A stretch of 7,687 nt of DNA from a bacterium. Lineage in GTDB: Bacteria; AUK180; JAQVHJ01. How positions within the stretch are numbered: position 1 is the stretch's first letter; the number at the start of each line of letters is the position of its first letter. Shown here piece by piece: positions 1 to 7,140 of this stretch. The DNA lies in NCBI GenBank assembly GCA_028696285.1, contig JAQVHJ010000102.1, positions 1-7,687 on the forward strand, in the 5' to 3' direction. The notes under the pieces are model-generated. The model ran no database searches, was not told the DNA's origin, and was given only the letters and a program-made list of their open reading frames with translations. The position numbers were made by a program, and so were the translations under genes.

Positions 1-50
1 GTTCAAATAAATAATGCTGATATTTAGATAAAGATGTAATGTTTTAAAAA

Positions 51-68
51 AGTAAAAAGGACAGTGTC
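51..68. repeat. Possible solo REP-like end, related to the arms at 7141-7247
   Basis: Just after the stop codon of the chemoreceptor gene lies AGTAAAAAGGACAGTGTC. Its core GACA-G-TGTC is a short palindrome. The right arm of the 107-base element near the other end of the window reads AGTAAAGGACCGTCCCC, so both share AGTAAA, a short A stretch and GGAC(A/C)GT. No matching opposite arm is visible in the 50 bases before it, so a partner, if any, lies outside the window. The minus-strand reading is a 3-base stem with a T-rich tail, too weak to call a terminator. The resemblance is seen directly; common origin is inference. Confidence 0.3.
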
Positions 69-76
69 GGTATCTT

Positions 77-2152
77 CTATTTAATTCTGAATTTTGAAAT
101 GATATTTTTCAGTTGTTTTCCGATCAGGTTAATTTCATTTGTATGAGCAGAGACCTCTTCCAGTGAAGCGGTTAATTCTTCTGTGGTTGTAGCGGCACCT
201 TCAGTTGCCTTAACATTATTATTTGCAAGGCTGTTAATTTCATTAAGTTTATCTTTAACAGTATTAAGTTCTTCCAGCTGGTTTTTTGTTGCATCTGATA
301 TTGTTGAAACAAGTGAGAAAATCTCGTCAAATGCAGCGAGGATGTCTGAAAGCGCAGAAATTGTAATGTCTGAGATTTGCCCCACCCCGGTTATTCTTAA
401 TTCCACTTCCTTCATTTTATTAATTGAATTTCCAATCTGTCTCTGAATAGCTTTGATAGTAACTGCGATCTCTTCAGATGCTTCAGAACTTTGCCTTGCA
501 AGGTCACCAATTTCCTTTGCAACAACAGCGAAGCCTCTTCCTTCCTTTCCGGCTCTTGCTGCTTCAATTGCAGCATTAAGAGAGAGAAGGTCGGTTTGAC
601 TTGCAATCTCTTTGATTATATTGAGGAAATTCCCCACTTCTTCCGAAGCTTTTTGGAGATTACTGATATCCTCCATAGAACCCTGGACAAATTTCTGTAT
701 ATCAAGAAGGGATTGCGCAGATTCTTCAATTTTATTCTGATTATCTTTAATTTTAAATACGACTTCTTCCCCGGTTTTTGACGCTTCTGTTGAGATCTTA
801 GAGAACTCCAGGGAGGTTTCGAAAGCTTTCACGGTCATTTCAACCCCTGCAGTAATCGAATCCAACTGATGTTTTGCGCTAACTGAAATTTCATAGAGAT
901 TTGAAGAGATTTCTTCTGAGCTTGCATTAATTTCCTCAGCGGTTGATGCCAGCTGTTCAATATAATCGGCAAGCTTCTTTGATGATTCGACAAGAGGGCG
1001 TAATGAAAGGTGGACTTTAATTCCTCTCCCGAGAAGTTTTCCGAATAATTCTACAAGGAAAATATCTTTTCGGGTAAATGCATTCTTTACTACGTGTTCC
1101 AGATCGAGAACCCCAACAACTTCATCGGCAAGGATAATTGGGATTACAATCTCGCTTTGGATATTTTCTTTAAGAGTAATATAGTCCTTTTCCCTTGAAA
1201 CATCTTTTGCAATTACAGGTTTTTTTGTCCTGACCGCTTTTCCGGATAATCCTTCCCCGATCATTATGTACTGAGAGCCGTCAAGTAATCCCTGGTTTGA
1301 ATCAAAGATAAGACGAATCAATCCTTCTTCCTGGTCAATAATTCCAATATACATAGATTCCCAATCAATCAGCATTTTTGAATTCTTTGCAATCTTATCA
1401 ATCGTTTCTTCAAGGGACAAACCGGAAGTATTTGTCATCATATTGATTACAATCTCAAATTCTTCTGCAGTAACCGTTCTGTTAAAAGCATGAATTAAAA
1501 TTGCCGCAAAGATAAACAAAATCGGAACAAAATACAAAAGGGACGCAAGGTTCCCTGTAATCTTAATGAGAACGAGAATATTATAAACGACAAAAAGAGA
1601 TACGATATAGTTCTTGATCTCCCACAATAAATGGTATGCCGATTCCTTCGTTTCTAACTTACTAAAGAGCAGAATAGGGGTATAGAAGAAGAGTACGAGA
1701 ATTATCCAATATGCCCCGGTCATAAAGAAATAGAAGAGGATATTCTCCGGTTCAAGGAATTCAAGGCCGAATCTACCCCCAAGTTTTTCATAAAGATACG
1801 ATGTGATCAACATGGAAAGAATATAAGCAGACGATGTCCCGAATGCTCTCCTTACTCCCCGGCTTACAATGATCTCACCGATCAGTATCCCGACAAAACC
1901 TGCAGGAACTACCATATGCGGCCCATATAATATTGAAAAGAGAAGAAGGGTGGCCGGGGTAAATGTAAGATATAAAAACTTTAAAATGTTCAGTTTATAA
2001 AGACGGGTTGTTGTTACAACGATTATTACAAGAAAAATCTGGAGATATGAAAAGTTGGGGATTTTCATAAAGTCGCAGTATAGGAAGAAAACAACAACTG
2101 ACGCTGTAAGTAAAACTAAGTCATAAATAGTGCCGGCGATTTTCTTATTCAT
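77..2152 (-). CDS. Membrane-bound GAF-containing methyl-accepting chemotaxis-type transducer
   Basis: This 691-residue protein is an inner-membrane signal transducer expected to control a CheA/CheW array. Residues 10-222 contain about seven or eight hydrophobic segments (for example 10-27, 57-76, 79-97, 138-164, 202-222), forming a multi-spanning sensor rather than the usual two-helix periplasmic type. Residues about 245-385 form a GAF domain (GEGLSGKAV, then VVGVLDLEH), which may bind a small ligand. Residues about 390-691 are the antiparallel coiled-coil signalling hairpin with its tip at 515-545 (LNAAIEAARAG, GRGFAVVAKEI). Perfect methylation-site motifs occur at 402-411 (ASTAEEINAS) and 654-663 (ATTTEELTAS). 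There is no recognisable HAMP domain and no NWETF-like tail; it ends KFRIK. The start has AAGAGG five bases upstream and a strong promoter. No che genes are in the window, so it is an orphan here. Family is certain; the ligand is unknown. Confidence 0.93.
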   Translation of the reverse strand: MNKKIAGTIYDLVLLTASVVVFFLYCDFMKIPNFSYLQIFLVIIVVTTTRLYKLNILKFLYLTFTPATLLLFSILYGPHMVVPAGFVGILIGEIIVSRGVRRAFGTSSAYILSMLITSYLYEKLGGRFGLEFLEPENILFYFFMTGAYWIILVLFFYTPILLFSKLETKESAYHLLWEIKNYIVSLFVVYNILVLIKITGNLASLLYFVPILFIFAAILIHAFNRTVTAEEFEIVINMMTNTSGLSLEETIDKIAKNSKMLIDWESMYIGIIDQEEGLIRLIFDSNQGLLDGSQYIMIGEGLSGKAVRTKKPVIAKDVSREKDYITLKENIQSEIVIPIILADEVVGVLDLEHVVKNAFTRKDIFLVELFGKLLGRGIKVHLSLRPLVESSKKLADYIEQLASTAEEINASSEEISSNLYEISVSAKHQLDSITAGVEMTVKAFETSLEFSKISTEASKTGEEVVFKIKDNQNKIEESAQSLLDIQKFVQGSMEDISNLQKASEEVGNFLNIIKEIASQTDLLSLNAAIEAARAGKEGRGFAVVAKEIGDLARQSSEASEEIAVTIKAIQRQIGNSINKMKEVELRITGVGQISDITISALSDILAAFDEIFSLVSTISDATKNQLEELNTVKDKLNEINSLANNNVKATEGAATTTEELTASLEEVSAHTNEINLIGKQLKNIISKFRIK

Positions 2153-2175
2153 TTAAACCTCTTAAAATCTTTTTA

Positions 2176-2205
2176 ATTATAACACAAAATATTATCTTTT
2201 GTCAA
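2176..2205 (-). promoter_or_regulatory. Sigma-70-type promoter of the chemoreceptor gene
   Basis: Read on the minus strand, a perfect TTGACA (2200-2205) and a perfect TATAAT (2176-2181) are separated by 18 bases. The -10 is preceded by TGT, giving an extended -10. Predicted initiation near 2169 leaves an untranslated leader of about 17 bases that contains the AAGAGG ribosome binding site (2158-2163). This is the best promoter in the window by consensus match. The -35 lies inside one arm of an inverted repeat shared with the opposite promoter. Confidence 0.85.
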
Positions 2206-2256
2206 GTAAAACAACCTTAAGCTTATATTATTATTAATTAATATGGTTTTACTTGA
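2202..2256. repeat. 11-base inverted repeat spanning the divergent -35 regions
   Basis: TCAAGTAAAAC at 2202-2212 and its exact reverse complement GTTTTACTTGA at 2246-2256 are separated by 33 very AT-rich bases, about 44 bases centre to centre. Each arm overlaps the -35 hexamer of one of the two divergent promoters and continues upstream of it. Such an arrangement suits an operator pair or a shared UP-like contact. Part of each arm (TTGA) is dictated by the -35 itself, so a regulatory role is inference. Confidence 0.5.
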
Positions 2257-2281
2257 TTTATATGATTAGATATGTTATACT
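2253..2281 (+). promoter_or_regulatory. Sigma-70-type promoter of the lipoprotein hydrolase-rlmI unit
   Basis: TTGATT (2253-2258) and TATACT (2276-2281) are separated by 17 bases, and the -10 has an upstream TGT (extended -10). Predicted initiation near 2288 gives a leader of about 15 bases with AGGA at 2290-2293, nine bases before the ATG. The region just upstream is AT-rich and could serve as an UP element. Confidence 0.78.
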
Positions 2282-2302
2282 TAAAAAAAAGGATGGATTA
2301 AA

Positions 2303-3664
2303 ATGAAAACAAGGCTTTTATCGGGAATTTTAATAGTTTTATTCCTCTTTTCCTGCTCCAGCGGGAATTCTTCAGATTTGAATAAAAGTCATGAAGAGCT
2401 TGGGAGGGAGTTTGTTATAACCCTCTCTGAAAAGAGATATGATGATGCAGTCACAAAATTTGATCCTGTAATGAAGGTTGCTCTATCAAAATCGAAACTG
2501 AAGGAAGCTTGGGAAACGAACCTGCAAACCTTTGGAAGTTTTGAAAAGATTGAAAGTATCTCACAAGAACCATATCAATCATATGAGATAGTTACAATTA
2601 AGAGTGAATTTAACAAGAATGGTCAAATCTCTTACCTTGATATAAAGATCACCTATGATTCAAAGAAGAGGATTGCCGGATTATTTTTTATTTCCTCTTC
2701 CGGCCCCAAGGATTTTGAAAAAGTCAGTTATATAGACCCGGGAAAATTTACTGAAAAAGATGTTGTTTTCGGGGAAAAGGATCTTGAACTACCGGGAACC
2801 TTGACGATTCCCACCGGCTCCGGGCCTTTTCCGGTTTTAATTCTTGTTCATGGGTCGGGACCGAATGACAGGGATGAAACCTTAGGTCCGAATAAACCAT
2901 TCAAGGATATTGCATGGGGTTTGGGAACAAAGGGAATTGCCGTGTTTCGGTATGATAAGAGGACAAAAGTTTATTCTGAAACGATCGCGAAAGATATTCA
3001 TAATCTTACGGTGAAAGAGGAAACAGTAAATGATGTTATCTCTGCAGTTAAATTTTTAAAAAATAACGAGCAGATTGACACTGATGCAATTTATGTTTTA
3101 GGGCATAGTCTCGGAGGGAGCATGATCCCCAGGATTGCATCCTTGACAGAGATTCCTGCCGGTTATGTTATCATGGCCGGGACTCCCCGGAAACTCGAAG
3201 AGCTAATTATTGAGCAGATTGAGTATATAAGTAACGCAGACGGAGAGTGTGATGCAAAAGAAAAGAAGCAAATAGAAGATACAAAGAAGGTTGTTGAAAA
3301 GATTAAACAGATTCAAAAAGAAAAACGCACAGAAAAACCGGAGATAATACTCGGCGCTTCGAACAAGTATTGGATTGATTTTGATGAATATAACATTTGT
3401 GAAACAGCAAAGAAGATTACTAAACCGGTATTTATTATTCAGGGAGAACGTGATTACCAGGTTACCATGAAGGATTTTGAAATTTGGAAGAAATGTTTAG
3501 ATGGAAAGAAAAACGTTGTTTTTAAAAGTTATCCGGCATTGAATCATTTATTCATGTCAGGAGATGGGATGAGTGTTCCGGAAGAATATATGAAATCGGA
3601 CCACGTTGCAGAGGATGTAATTAGTGATCTATTTAATTGGATAGAAGAAAACAGGAAAAGATAA
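2303..3664 (+). CDS. Lipoprotein with DUF3887-like domain and alpha/beta hydrolase domain
   Basis: This 453-residue protein is a predicted envelope-anchored serine hydrolase. The N-terminus (MKTRLLSGILIVLFLFSC) is a lipoprotein signal with C18 as the likely lipidated residue; the lipobox LFSC has an unusual Phe at -2. Residues about 30-130 match the DUF3887 pattern, an NTF2-like region often placed before such hydrolases. Residues about 150-450 are an alpha/beta hydrolase. The oxyanion-side loop is HGSGPNDRDE (183-192), the nucleophile elbow is GHSLGG with S269, the probable acid is D384 in GERDYQV, and the probable base is H415 in ALNHLF. Residues about 298-350 form a Lys/Glu-rich helical insert that probably acts as a lid. 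The substrate is not evident; esterase or peptidase activity is possible. It is first in an apparent operon, with the rRNA methyltransferase starting 21 bases after its stop. The family call is strong and the substrate is unknown. Confidence 0.9.
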   Translation: MKTRLLSGILIVLFLFSCSSGNSSDLNKSHEELGREFVITLSEKRYDDAVTKFDPVMKVALSKSKLKEAWETNLQTFGSFEKIESISQEPYQSYEIVTIKSEFNKNGQISYLDIKITYDSKKRIAGLFFISSSGPKDFEKVSYIDPGKFTEKDVVFGEKDLELPGTLTIPTGSGPFPVLILVHGSGPNDRDETLGPNKPFKDIAWGLGTKGIAVFRYDKRTKVYSETIAKDIHNLTVKEETVNDVISAVKFLKNNEQIDTDAIYVLGHSLGGSMIPRIASLTEIPAGYVIMAGTPRKLEELIIEQIEYISNADGECDAKEKKQIEDTKKVVEKIKQIQKEKRTEKPEIILGASNKYWIDFDEYNICETAKKITKPVFIIQGERDYQVTMKDFEIWKKCLDGKKNVVFKSYPALNHLFMSGDGMSVPEEYMKSDHVAEDVISDLFNWIEENRKR

Positions 3665-3685
3665 CGAGGACTTTAACGGGAAAAA

Positions 3686-4858
3686 ATGAAGAAGGTTATT
3701 TTAAAAAAAGGAAAAGAACGGCCTCTCCAATTTCATCATCCATGGGTATTTTCAGGAGCAATTAACCGGGCAGAAGAGATAACAAACGGTGAGATTGTTG
3801 AAGTATTCGATTCGTCAAATCAGTTTTTAGGAAAAGGATTTTACAATTCAAAATCGCAGATAACAGTCCGGATACTTGAATGGGATCGTGATACCGAGAT
3901 TTCTGAAGACTGGTGGAGAGCCCGAATTATAAATGCAATCAAGAGTCGGGAGCATATTAAAAATACCGACTCAATTCGATTGGTTTACAGTGAAGGGGAT
4001 TTTATTCCCGGATTGATCATAGATAAATATTCCGAGTATTTAATTGTCCAAATCTTAAGTTTGGGAATAGAAATGAACAAGGAAATGATAATCAAGATTT
4101 TTGTTGATCTAATCCATCCAAAAGGAGTATATGAAAGAGTAGATGAGAAAATAAAAGAGTTGGAAGGGTTATCAGGAATATCACAAATAGCATTCGGAGA
4201 AATCCCGGAAGAAATTGTCATTAATGAGAACGGGAATAAATTTTCAGTAAATATTAAAGACGGCCAGAAGACAGGATTTTATTTAGATCAAAGGGAGAAC
4301 CGGGAGTATGTTAAAAGATATTCTGAAGGAAGAAAGGTTCTTGACTGCTTCTCTTTTACCGGTGGGTTTTCCGTTTATGCCCTTAAATTCGGTGCGGAAA
4401 GCGTTTCATTAGTTGACTCTTCAGAAGAATCCCTGAAGATTGCGATGAAAAACTTTGAATTGAACGGTGTATCAAATAAAGAGATAAAAACATTGCATTG
4501 TGACGCATTCCAGGAATTGCGCAAGTTCCGGGATCGCGGGGAAAAATTTGATATGATTATTCTTGACCCGCCCAAACTTGCCCCGTCAAAATACCAAAAA
4601 GAAAAAGCATTACGCGCATATAAAGATATCAATATTTTAGGAATGAAATTATTAAATCCTGGAGGGATTCTTTTTACCTTTTCATGTTCAGGCGCGGTAA
4701 CAGGTGATGACCTTTTACGTGTGCTGGAATATGCAGCAATAGATTCAGGGAAAACAATTCAAGTCATTCAGAAACTTTCTCAATCATCAGACCACCCCAT
4801 ACTTATCTCCTGCCCTGAAACAGAATATTTAAAGGGGTTTGTCGCCAGGGTGATTTAA
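3686..4858 (+). CDS. rlmI: 23S rRNA (cytosine-C5) methyltransferase, RlmI family
   Basis: At 390 residues this is close to E. coli RlmI (about 396), which makes m5C1962 in 23S rRNA using S-adenosylmethionine. Residues about 1-75 are a PUA-type RNA-binding domain with the family motif HPWVFSGAI (18-26). The middle carries GQKTGFYLDQR (193-203). The Rossmann methyltransferase domain follows: motif I VLDCFSFTGGFSVYA (218-232), acidic motif II around D244, motif IV DPPK (294-297) and motif VI TFSCSG (331-336) with catalytic C334. The end YLKGFVARVI closely matches the E. coli enzyme's C-terminus as I know it. The start has only a weak GGGA four bases upstream; a better AGGA lies 15 bases away. 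This may mean translation depends partly on the upstream gene. The stop is a tandem TAATAA. Assignment to the exact nucleotide rests on the family, not on this sequence. Confidence 0.93.
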   Translation: MKKVILKKGKERPLQFHHPWVFSGAINRAEEITNGEIVEVFDSSNQFLGKGFYNSKSQITVRILEWDRDTEISEDWWRARIINAIKSREHIKNTDSIRLVYSEGDFIPGLIIDKYSEYLIVQILSLGIEMNKEMIIKIFVDLIHPKGVYERVDEKIKELEGLSGISQIAFGEIPEEIVINENGNKFSVNIKDGQKTGFYLDQRENREYVKRYSEGRKVLDCFSFTGGFSVYALKFGAESVSLVDSSEESLKIAMKNFELNGVSNKEIKTLHCDAFQELRKFRDRGEKFDMIILDPPKLAPSKYQKEKALRAYKDINILGMKLLNPGGILFTFSCSGAVTGDDLLRVLEYAAIDSGKTIQVIQKLSQSSDHPILISCPETEYLKGFVARVI

Positions 4859-4976
4859 TAATACAGGCAGATTTTCCTTTTGAAGAAAACAGCAAAAAAT
4901 TAGACAACTACAGTTCTGTGGGTGGTGTCATAGATTGTAATTATTTTATGAGATTAAGAGATATCCCTGTTTTTTT
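4859..4976. other. Convergent spacer without a clear terminator
   Basis: This 118-base gap separates the 3' ends of rlmI (plus) and the second TPR gene (minus). A run of nine T at 4970-4978 is preceded on the plus strand by CCCTG but by no stable stem. ACAG-TT-CTGT near 4911-4920 is only a 4-base stem. No small gene with a ribosome binding site is visible. Transcripts from both sides could therefore overlap in antisense here. Confidence 0.55.
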
Positions 4977-5855
4977 TTATTTAAATTCGTTGATACGTGT
5001 AATTGCATCATTTAAGAGGTTTTTAAATTGAGGTGCAATGAATTGTGCTTGCGTGTTCAGAAATTCAAGAGCCTTGTTTATATCTCCTAGTTGAGCTAAT
5101 GCAAAAGCGATATTTATTGTCAGGAATGGAATAGGGGATTTTAAGTTAAGATACGGCATAACCAGGTCCACTGCTTCTTGAAGGTGATTTTTTACTATTA
5201 ATTCAGAAGATATCATTTGAAGCAACGAGATATTTTCCGGGGACGCTTGTACAGATTTTCGGAAGAAATCCAGAGATTCATTCAAGTCATTCTCAAGATA
5301 GAATAACCCAAGATAAAAATCCGGCAGAAACGCCCCTTTAATTTCAGACAATTCTTTAAGAGTTCTAATAAGTTCTTCTTCCTTCTTTTCTTCTGTCATT
5401 TCATAGAAGAACCACTCCAGACCATTTTCCTGGTTTGGATCCAGTTTTAAGCCTTTGATAAGTTCTGAGATAGCTTCTTCCTTTTTTCCCTGGCCCATAA
5501 GAGACTTCGCAAGGTTGGTAAATGAAACGCCGGATTTAGGGAATGTTTTAATTATTTTCGTGAAATGTTTTTCTGCTTCATTCCATTTCTCAAGCATCAG
5601 AAGGCAAACCCCGAAAAATACTTCACTTCCCTCATCATGTTCAAATAATTCAAGTAAACGTTTTGAAACATCATAAGATTCTTTATAGAAACCTTCATTA
5701 ATAAGATTTACTGCAAAATTTCGGAGGTTATTCTTGTCATCCCAATATTTTTCTATATTATATGGAATTACCTTTGTCTGAAATTCAGACCTGAGAATTG
5801 AAATGGGATTCCCGTTCTCATCAAAAAAATTCATTACTTTATCGGGTGGTTCCAT
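4977..5855 (-). CDS. Cytoplasmic TPR protein with N-terminal DENGNP segment
   Basis: This 292-residue protein has no signal peptide or membrane segment, so it is probably cytoplasmic. Residues 10-50 (FFDENGNPISI; then YWDDKNNLRNFAVNLI) are not TPR-like. They resemble a leader segment I recall from a family of bacterial TPR proteins that also has a DPNQENGLEW-type motif, here at 139-148. TPR-like helix pairs follow at about 43-72, 76-106, 110-140, 177-207 and 243-275, with a typical WNEAEKHFTKIIKTFP unit at 91-106. Such repeats bind other proteins; the partner is not visible. It is the downstream gene of a two-gene unit and starts 17 bases inside the preceding gene. ATG at 5855 is preferred because AGGA sits four bases upstream; the next ATG (residue 8) has no comparable site. 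Product class is sure, function unknown. Confidence 0.85.
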   Translation of the reverse strand: MEPPDKVMNFFDENGNPISILRSEFQTKVIPYNIEKYWDDKNNLRNFAVNLINEGFYKESYDVSKRLLELFEHDEGSEVFFGVCLLMLEKWNEAEKHFTKIIKTFPKSGVSFTNLAKSLMGQGKKEEAISELIKGLKLDPNQENGLEWFFYEMTEEKKEEELIRTLKELSEIKGAFLPDFYLGLFYLENDLNESLDFFRKSVQASPENISLLQMISSELIVKNHLQEAVDLVMPYLNLKSPIPFLTINIAFALAQLGDINKALEFLNTQAQFIAPQFKNLLNDAITRINEFK

Positions 5856-7080
5856 TTGTTCCTGCCTTTTTTAATTTAATAATTTCCTTGGTAATATCAT
5901 CAATGAATTTTAATTCATTAATTTCCTTTGCTATTTTAAGAGCTTTTTCAAAGAATGATAAACTCTCTTCTATTTGGTTTCTCTTCTGAAATATCATTCC
6001 TTTGAGGAAATAAAATTCAAGCATTTCATGGGCATGATCACTGATCCCGGGAATATAACCTTCGATCTCATTTAAAGTTATTTCTGCAGAAGAATAATCT
6101 TCCACATTCATCCTGTTATTTGAATATTTTATAAGGGCATTGACGATTAATTGATGTGAATTTATTTCTTTTGCAATTTGAACAGCCTTTAAAAGAAAAG
6201 TTTGCTCCTCTTTAAAATTATTCTGAATCTTTAATATCATTGCATGGGATATATAACCCATTAAGATACCTCTTTTATCATCGACTTCTTCTGCATATCT
6301 CAAACCGTTGTTATAAATTTCCCGGGCTTTTGAATAATTTCTGCTGCTGAAAAAGATGGAGGCAAGATTATAATAAATATATGTCAGAATAAATTTATCA
6401 TGAGTTCTCTTTGCGAATTTTAAAGCTTTTTTTAAATAGAACTTAGCGTTTTTATTATCAAAAATTTCCCTATATAATGACCCCAGATTTTCATAAAGAT
6501 AAATAATGCTATTTAAAGGAACCAATTGTTTATATTTTCTTTCGGTCTCCTTCATCTTTTCAATTGCTTCTTTATAAAAGCCTTTTACGCCAAGAATATA
6601 TCCGAGTGAGATTCCTGTCGTGAAACCCATGGGTAAGTTCGGGTGATGGAGAAGTATTTCATTTGCTTTTTTATAAAATTCTTCCGCTTGATTTAAATCG
6701 CCAAGATATAAATTTGAATATCCCGCTTTGTTTAATGCGTCTGCCAAAGCAAAATCATTGCTTTTCTTTTCTGCAAATTGAATGTATTCTTTGGAAATCT
6801 TAAGGCACTCAGTAAAATTACCTTGTTGGGAATACTGATTAAAAATTTCTTTAAAAATATGAATCTTAAAAAATGATTTATCATTAAACTTTTTATATTT
6901 TTTTTCTAAAAGTTTAATATCCCGAATAATTTCATTCGGAGTTTTAATATAGTAATTCATTATTATTTTCATAAATGACAGGTGGAATTTAAGAGTGTCA
7001 GGAAGATTGTCTGCAAGGCCTTCCTCGAATGGATTTAAATTTAATGTCTTACATGCATTTTCAAGTTCCTGAAAAACCAT
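5839..7080 (-). CDS. All-TPR cytoplasmic protein, first gene of the TPR pair
   Basis: This 413-residue protein is almost entirely tandem TPR units of the longer, about 40-residue spacing seen in the TPR_12/MalT-like class. Examples are ALNKAGYSNLYLGDLNQAEE (114-133), NLGSLYREIFDNKNAKFYL (198-216), NLASIFFSSRNYSKAREIY (238-256) and FYFLKGMIFQKRNQIEES (356-373). About eight repeats span residues 72-400. There is no helix-turn-helix, kinase, signal peptide or membrane helix, so it lacks the DNA-binding head of RRNPP regulators and of MalT. It probably acts as a protein-binding scaffold or adaptor, with the 292-residue TPR protein a plausible partner. The start at 7080 is supported by AAGGAG four bases upstream and an extended -10 promoter. 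It is rich in Lys, Asn and Ile, like the rest of the window, with no sign of recent transfer. The specific function is unknown. Confidence 0.85.
   Translation of the reverse strand: MVFQELENACKTLNLNPFEEGLADNLPDTLKFHLSFMKIIMNYYIKTPNEIIRDIKLLEKKYKKFNDKSFFKIHIFKEIFNQYSQQGNFTECLKISKEYIQFAEKKSNDFALADALNKAGYSNLYLGDLNQAEEFYKKANEILLHHPNLPMGFTTGISLGYILGVKGFYKEAIEKMKETERKYKQLVPLNSIIYLYENLGSLYREIFDNKNAKFYLKKALKFAKRTHDKFILTYIYYNLASIFFSSRNYSKAREIYNNGLRYAEEVDDKRGILMGYISHAMILKIQNNFKEEQTFLLKAVQIAKEINSHQLIVNALIKYSNNRMNVEDYSSAEITLNEIEGYIPGISDHAHEMLEFYFLKGMIFQKRNQIEESLSFFEKALKIAKEINELKFIDDITKEIIKLKKAGTNGTTR
5856..5863 (-). promoter_or_regulatory. Ribosome binding site inside the upstream TPR gene
   Basis: On the minus strand AGGAACAA directly precedes the ATG of the 292-residue TPR gene. 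It lies within the last codons of the 413-residue TPR gene, whose stop is at 5839-5841. Ribosomes finishing the first gene pass over this start, which suggests translational coupling and a fixed ratio of the two products. Confidence 0.6.
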
Positions 7081-7099
7081 ATTACTCCTTATTTATATT

Positions 7100-7129
7100 A
7101 TTATAGCATACTTTTTCTCAAAATTTCAA
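7100..7129 (-). promoter_or_regulatory. Sigma-70-type promoter of the TPR pair
   Basis: On the minus strand TTGAAA (7124-7129) and a perfect TATAAT (7100-7105) are separated by 18 bases, with TGC just before the -10 (extended -10). Initiation near 7093 leaves a leader of about 13 bases containing most or all of AAGGAG (7085-7090). The -35 ends only 11 bases from the inverted-repeat element at 7141. Confidence 0.78.
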
Positions 7130-7140
7130 ATAAAAAAAAC

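Noticed and set aside
46..76. Intrinsic terminator for the chemoreceptor gene (GAC-ACT-GTC then a T-rich tail on the minus strand)
   Set aside because: The stem is only three pairs with a three-base loop, too weak to terminate by itself.
183..781. Open frames on the plus strand (183-446, 491-781) and an alternative minus frame (412-606)
   Set aside because: They lie wholly inside the chemoreceptor signalling domain, whose conserved motifs prove the minus frame at 77-2152. They have no recognisable domains and no ribosome binding sites.
3985..4632. Minus-strand open frames 3985-4221 and 4375-4632
   Set aside because: They are antisense to the conserved body of the RlmI-family gene and have no recognisable content.
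4870..4890. Hairpin TTTTC / GAAAA after rlmI
   Set aside because: It is five pairs and almost all A-T, with no following T run.
5455..5989. Plus-strand open frames 5455-5676 and 5798-5989
   Set aside because: They are antisense to the TPR genes; the translated sequences are low-complexity shadows.
5839..7080. RRNPP-type quorum regulator or MalT-like activator
   Set aside because: The TPR spacing is similar, but no helix-turn-helix or ATPase domain is present and no small peptide gene with a signal sequence lies next to it.
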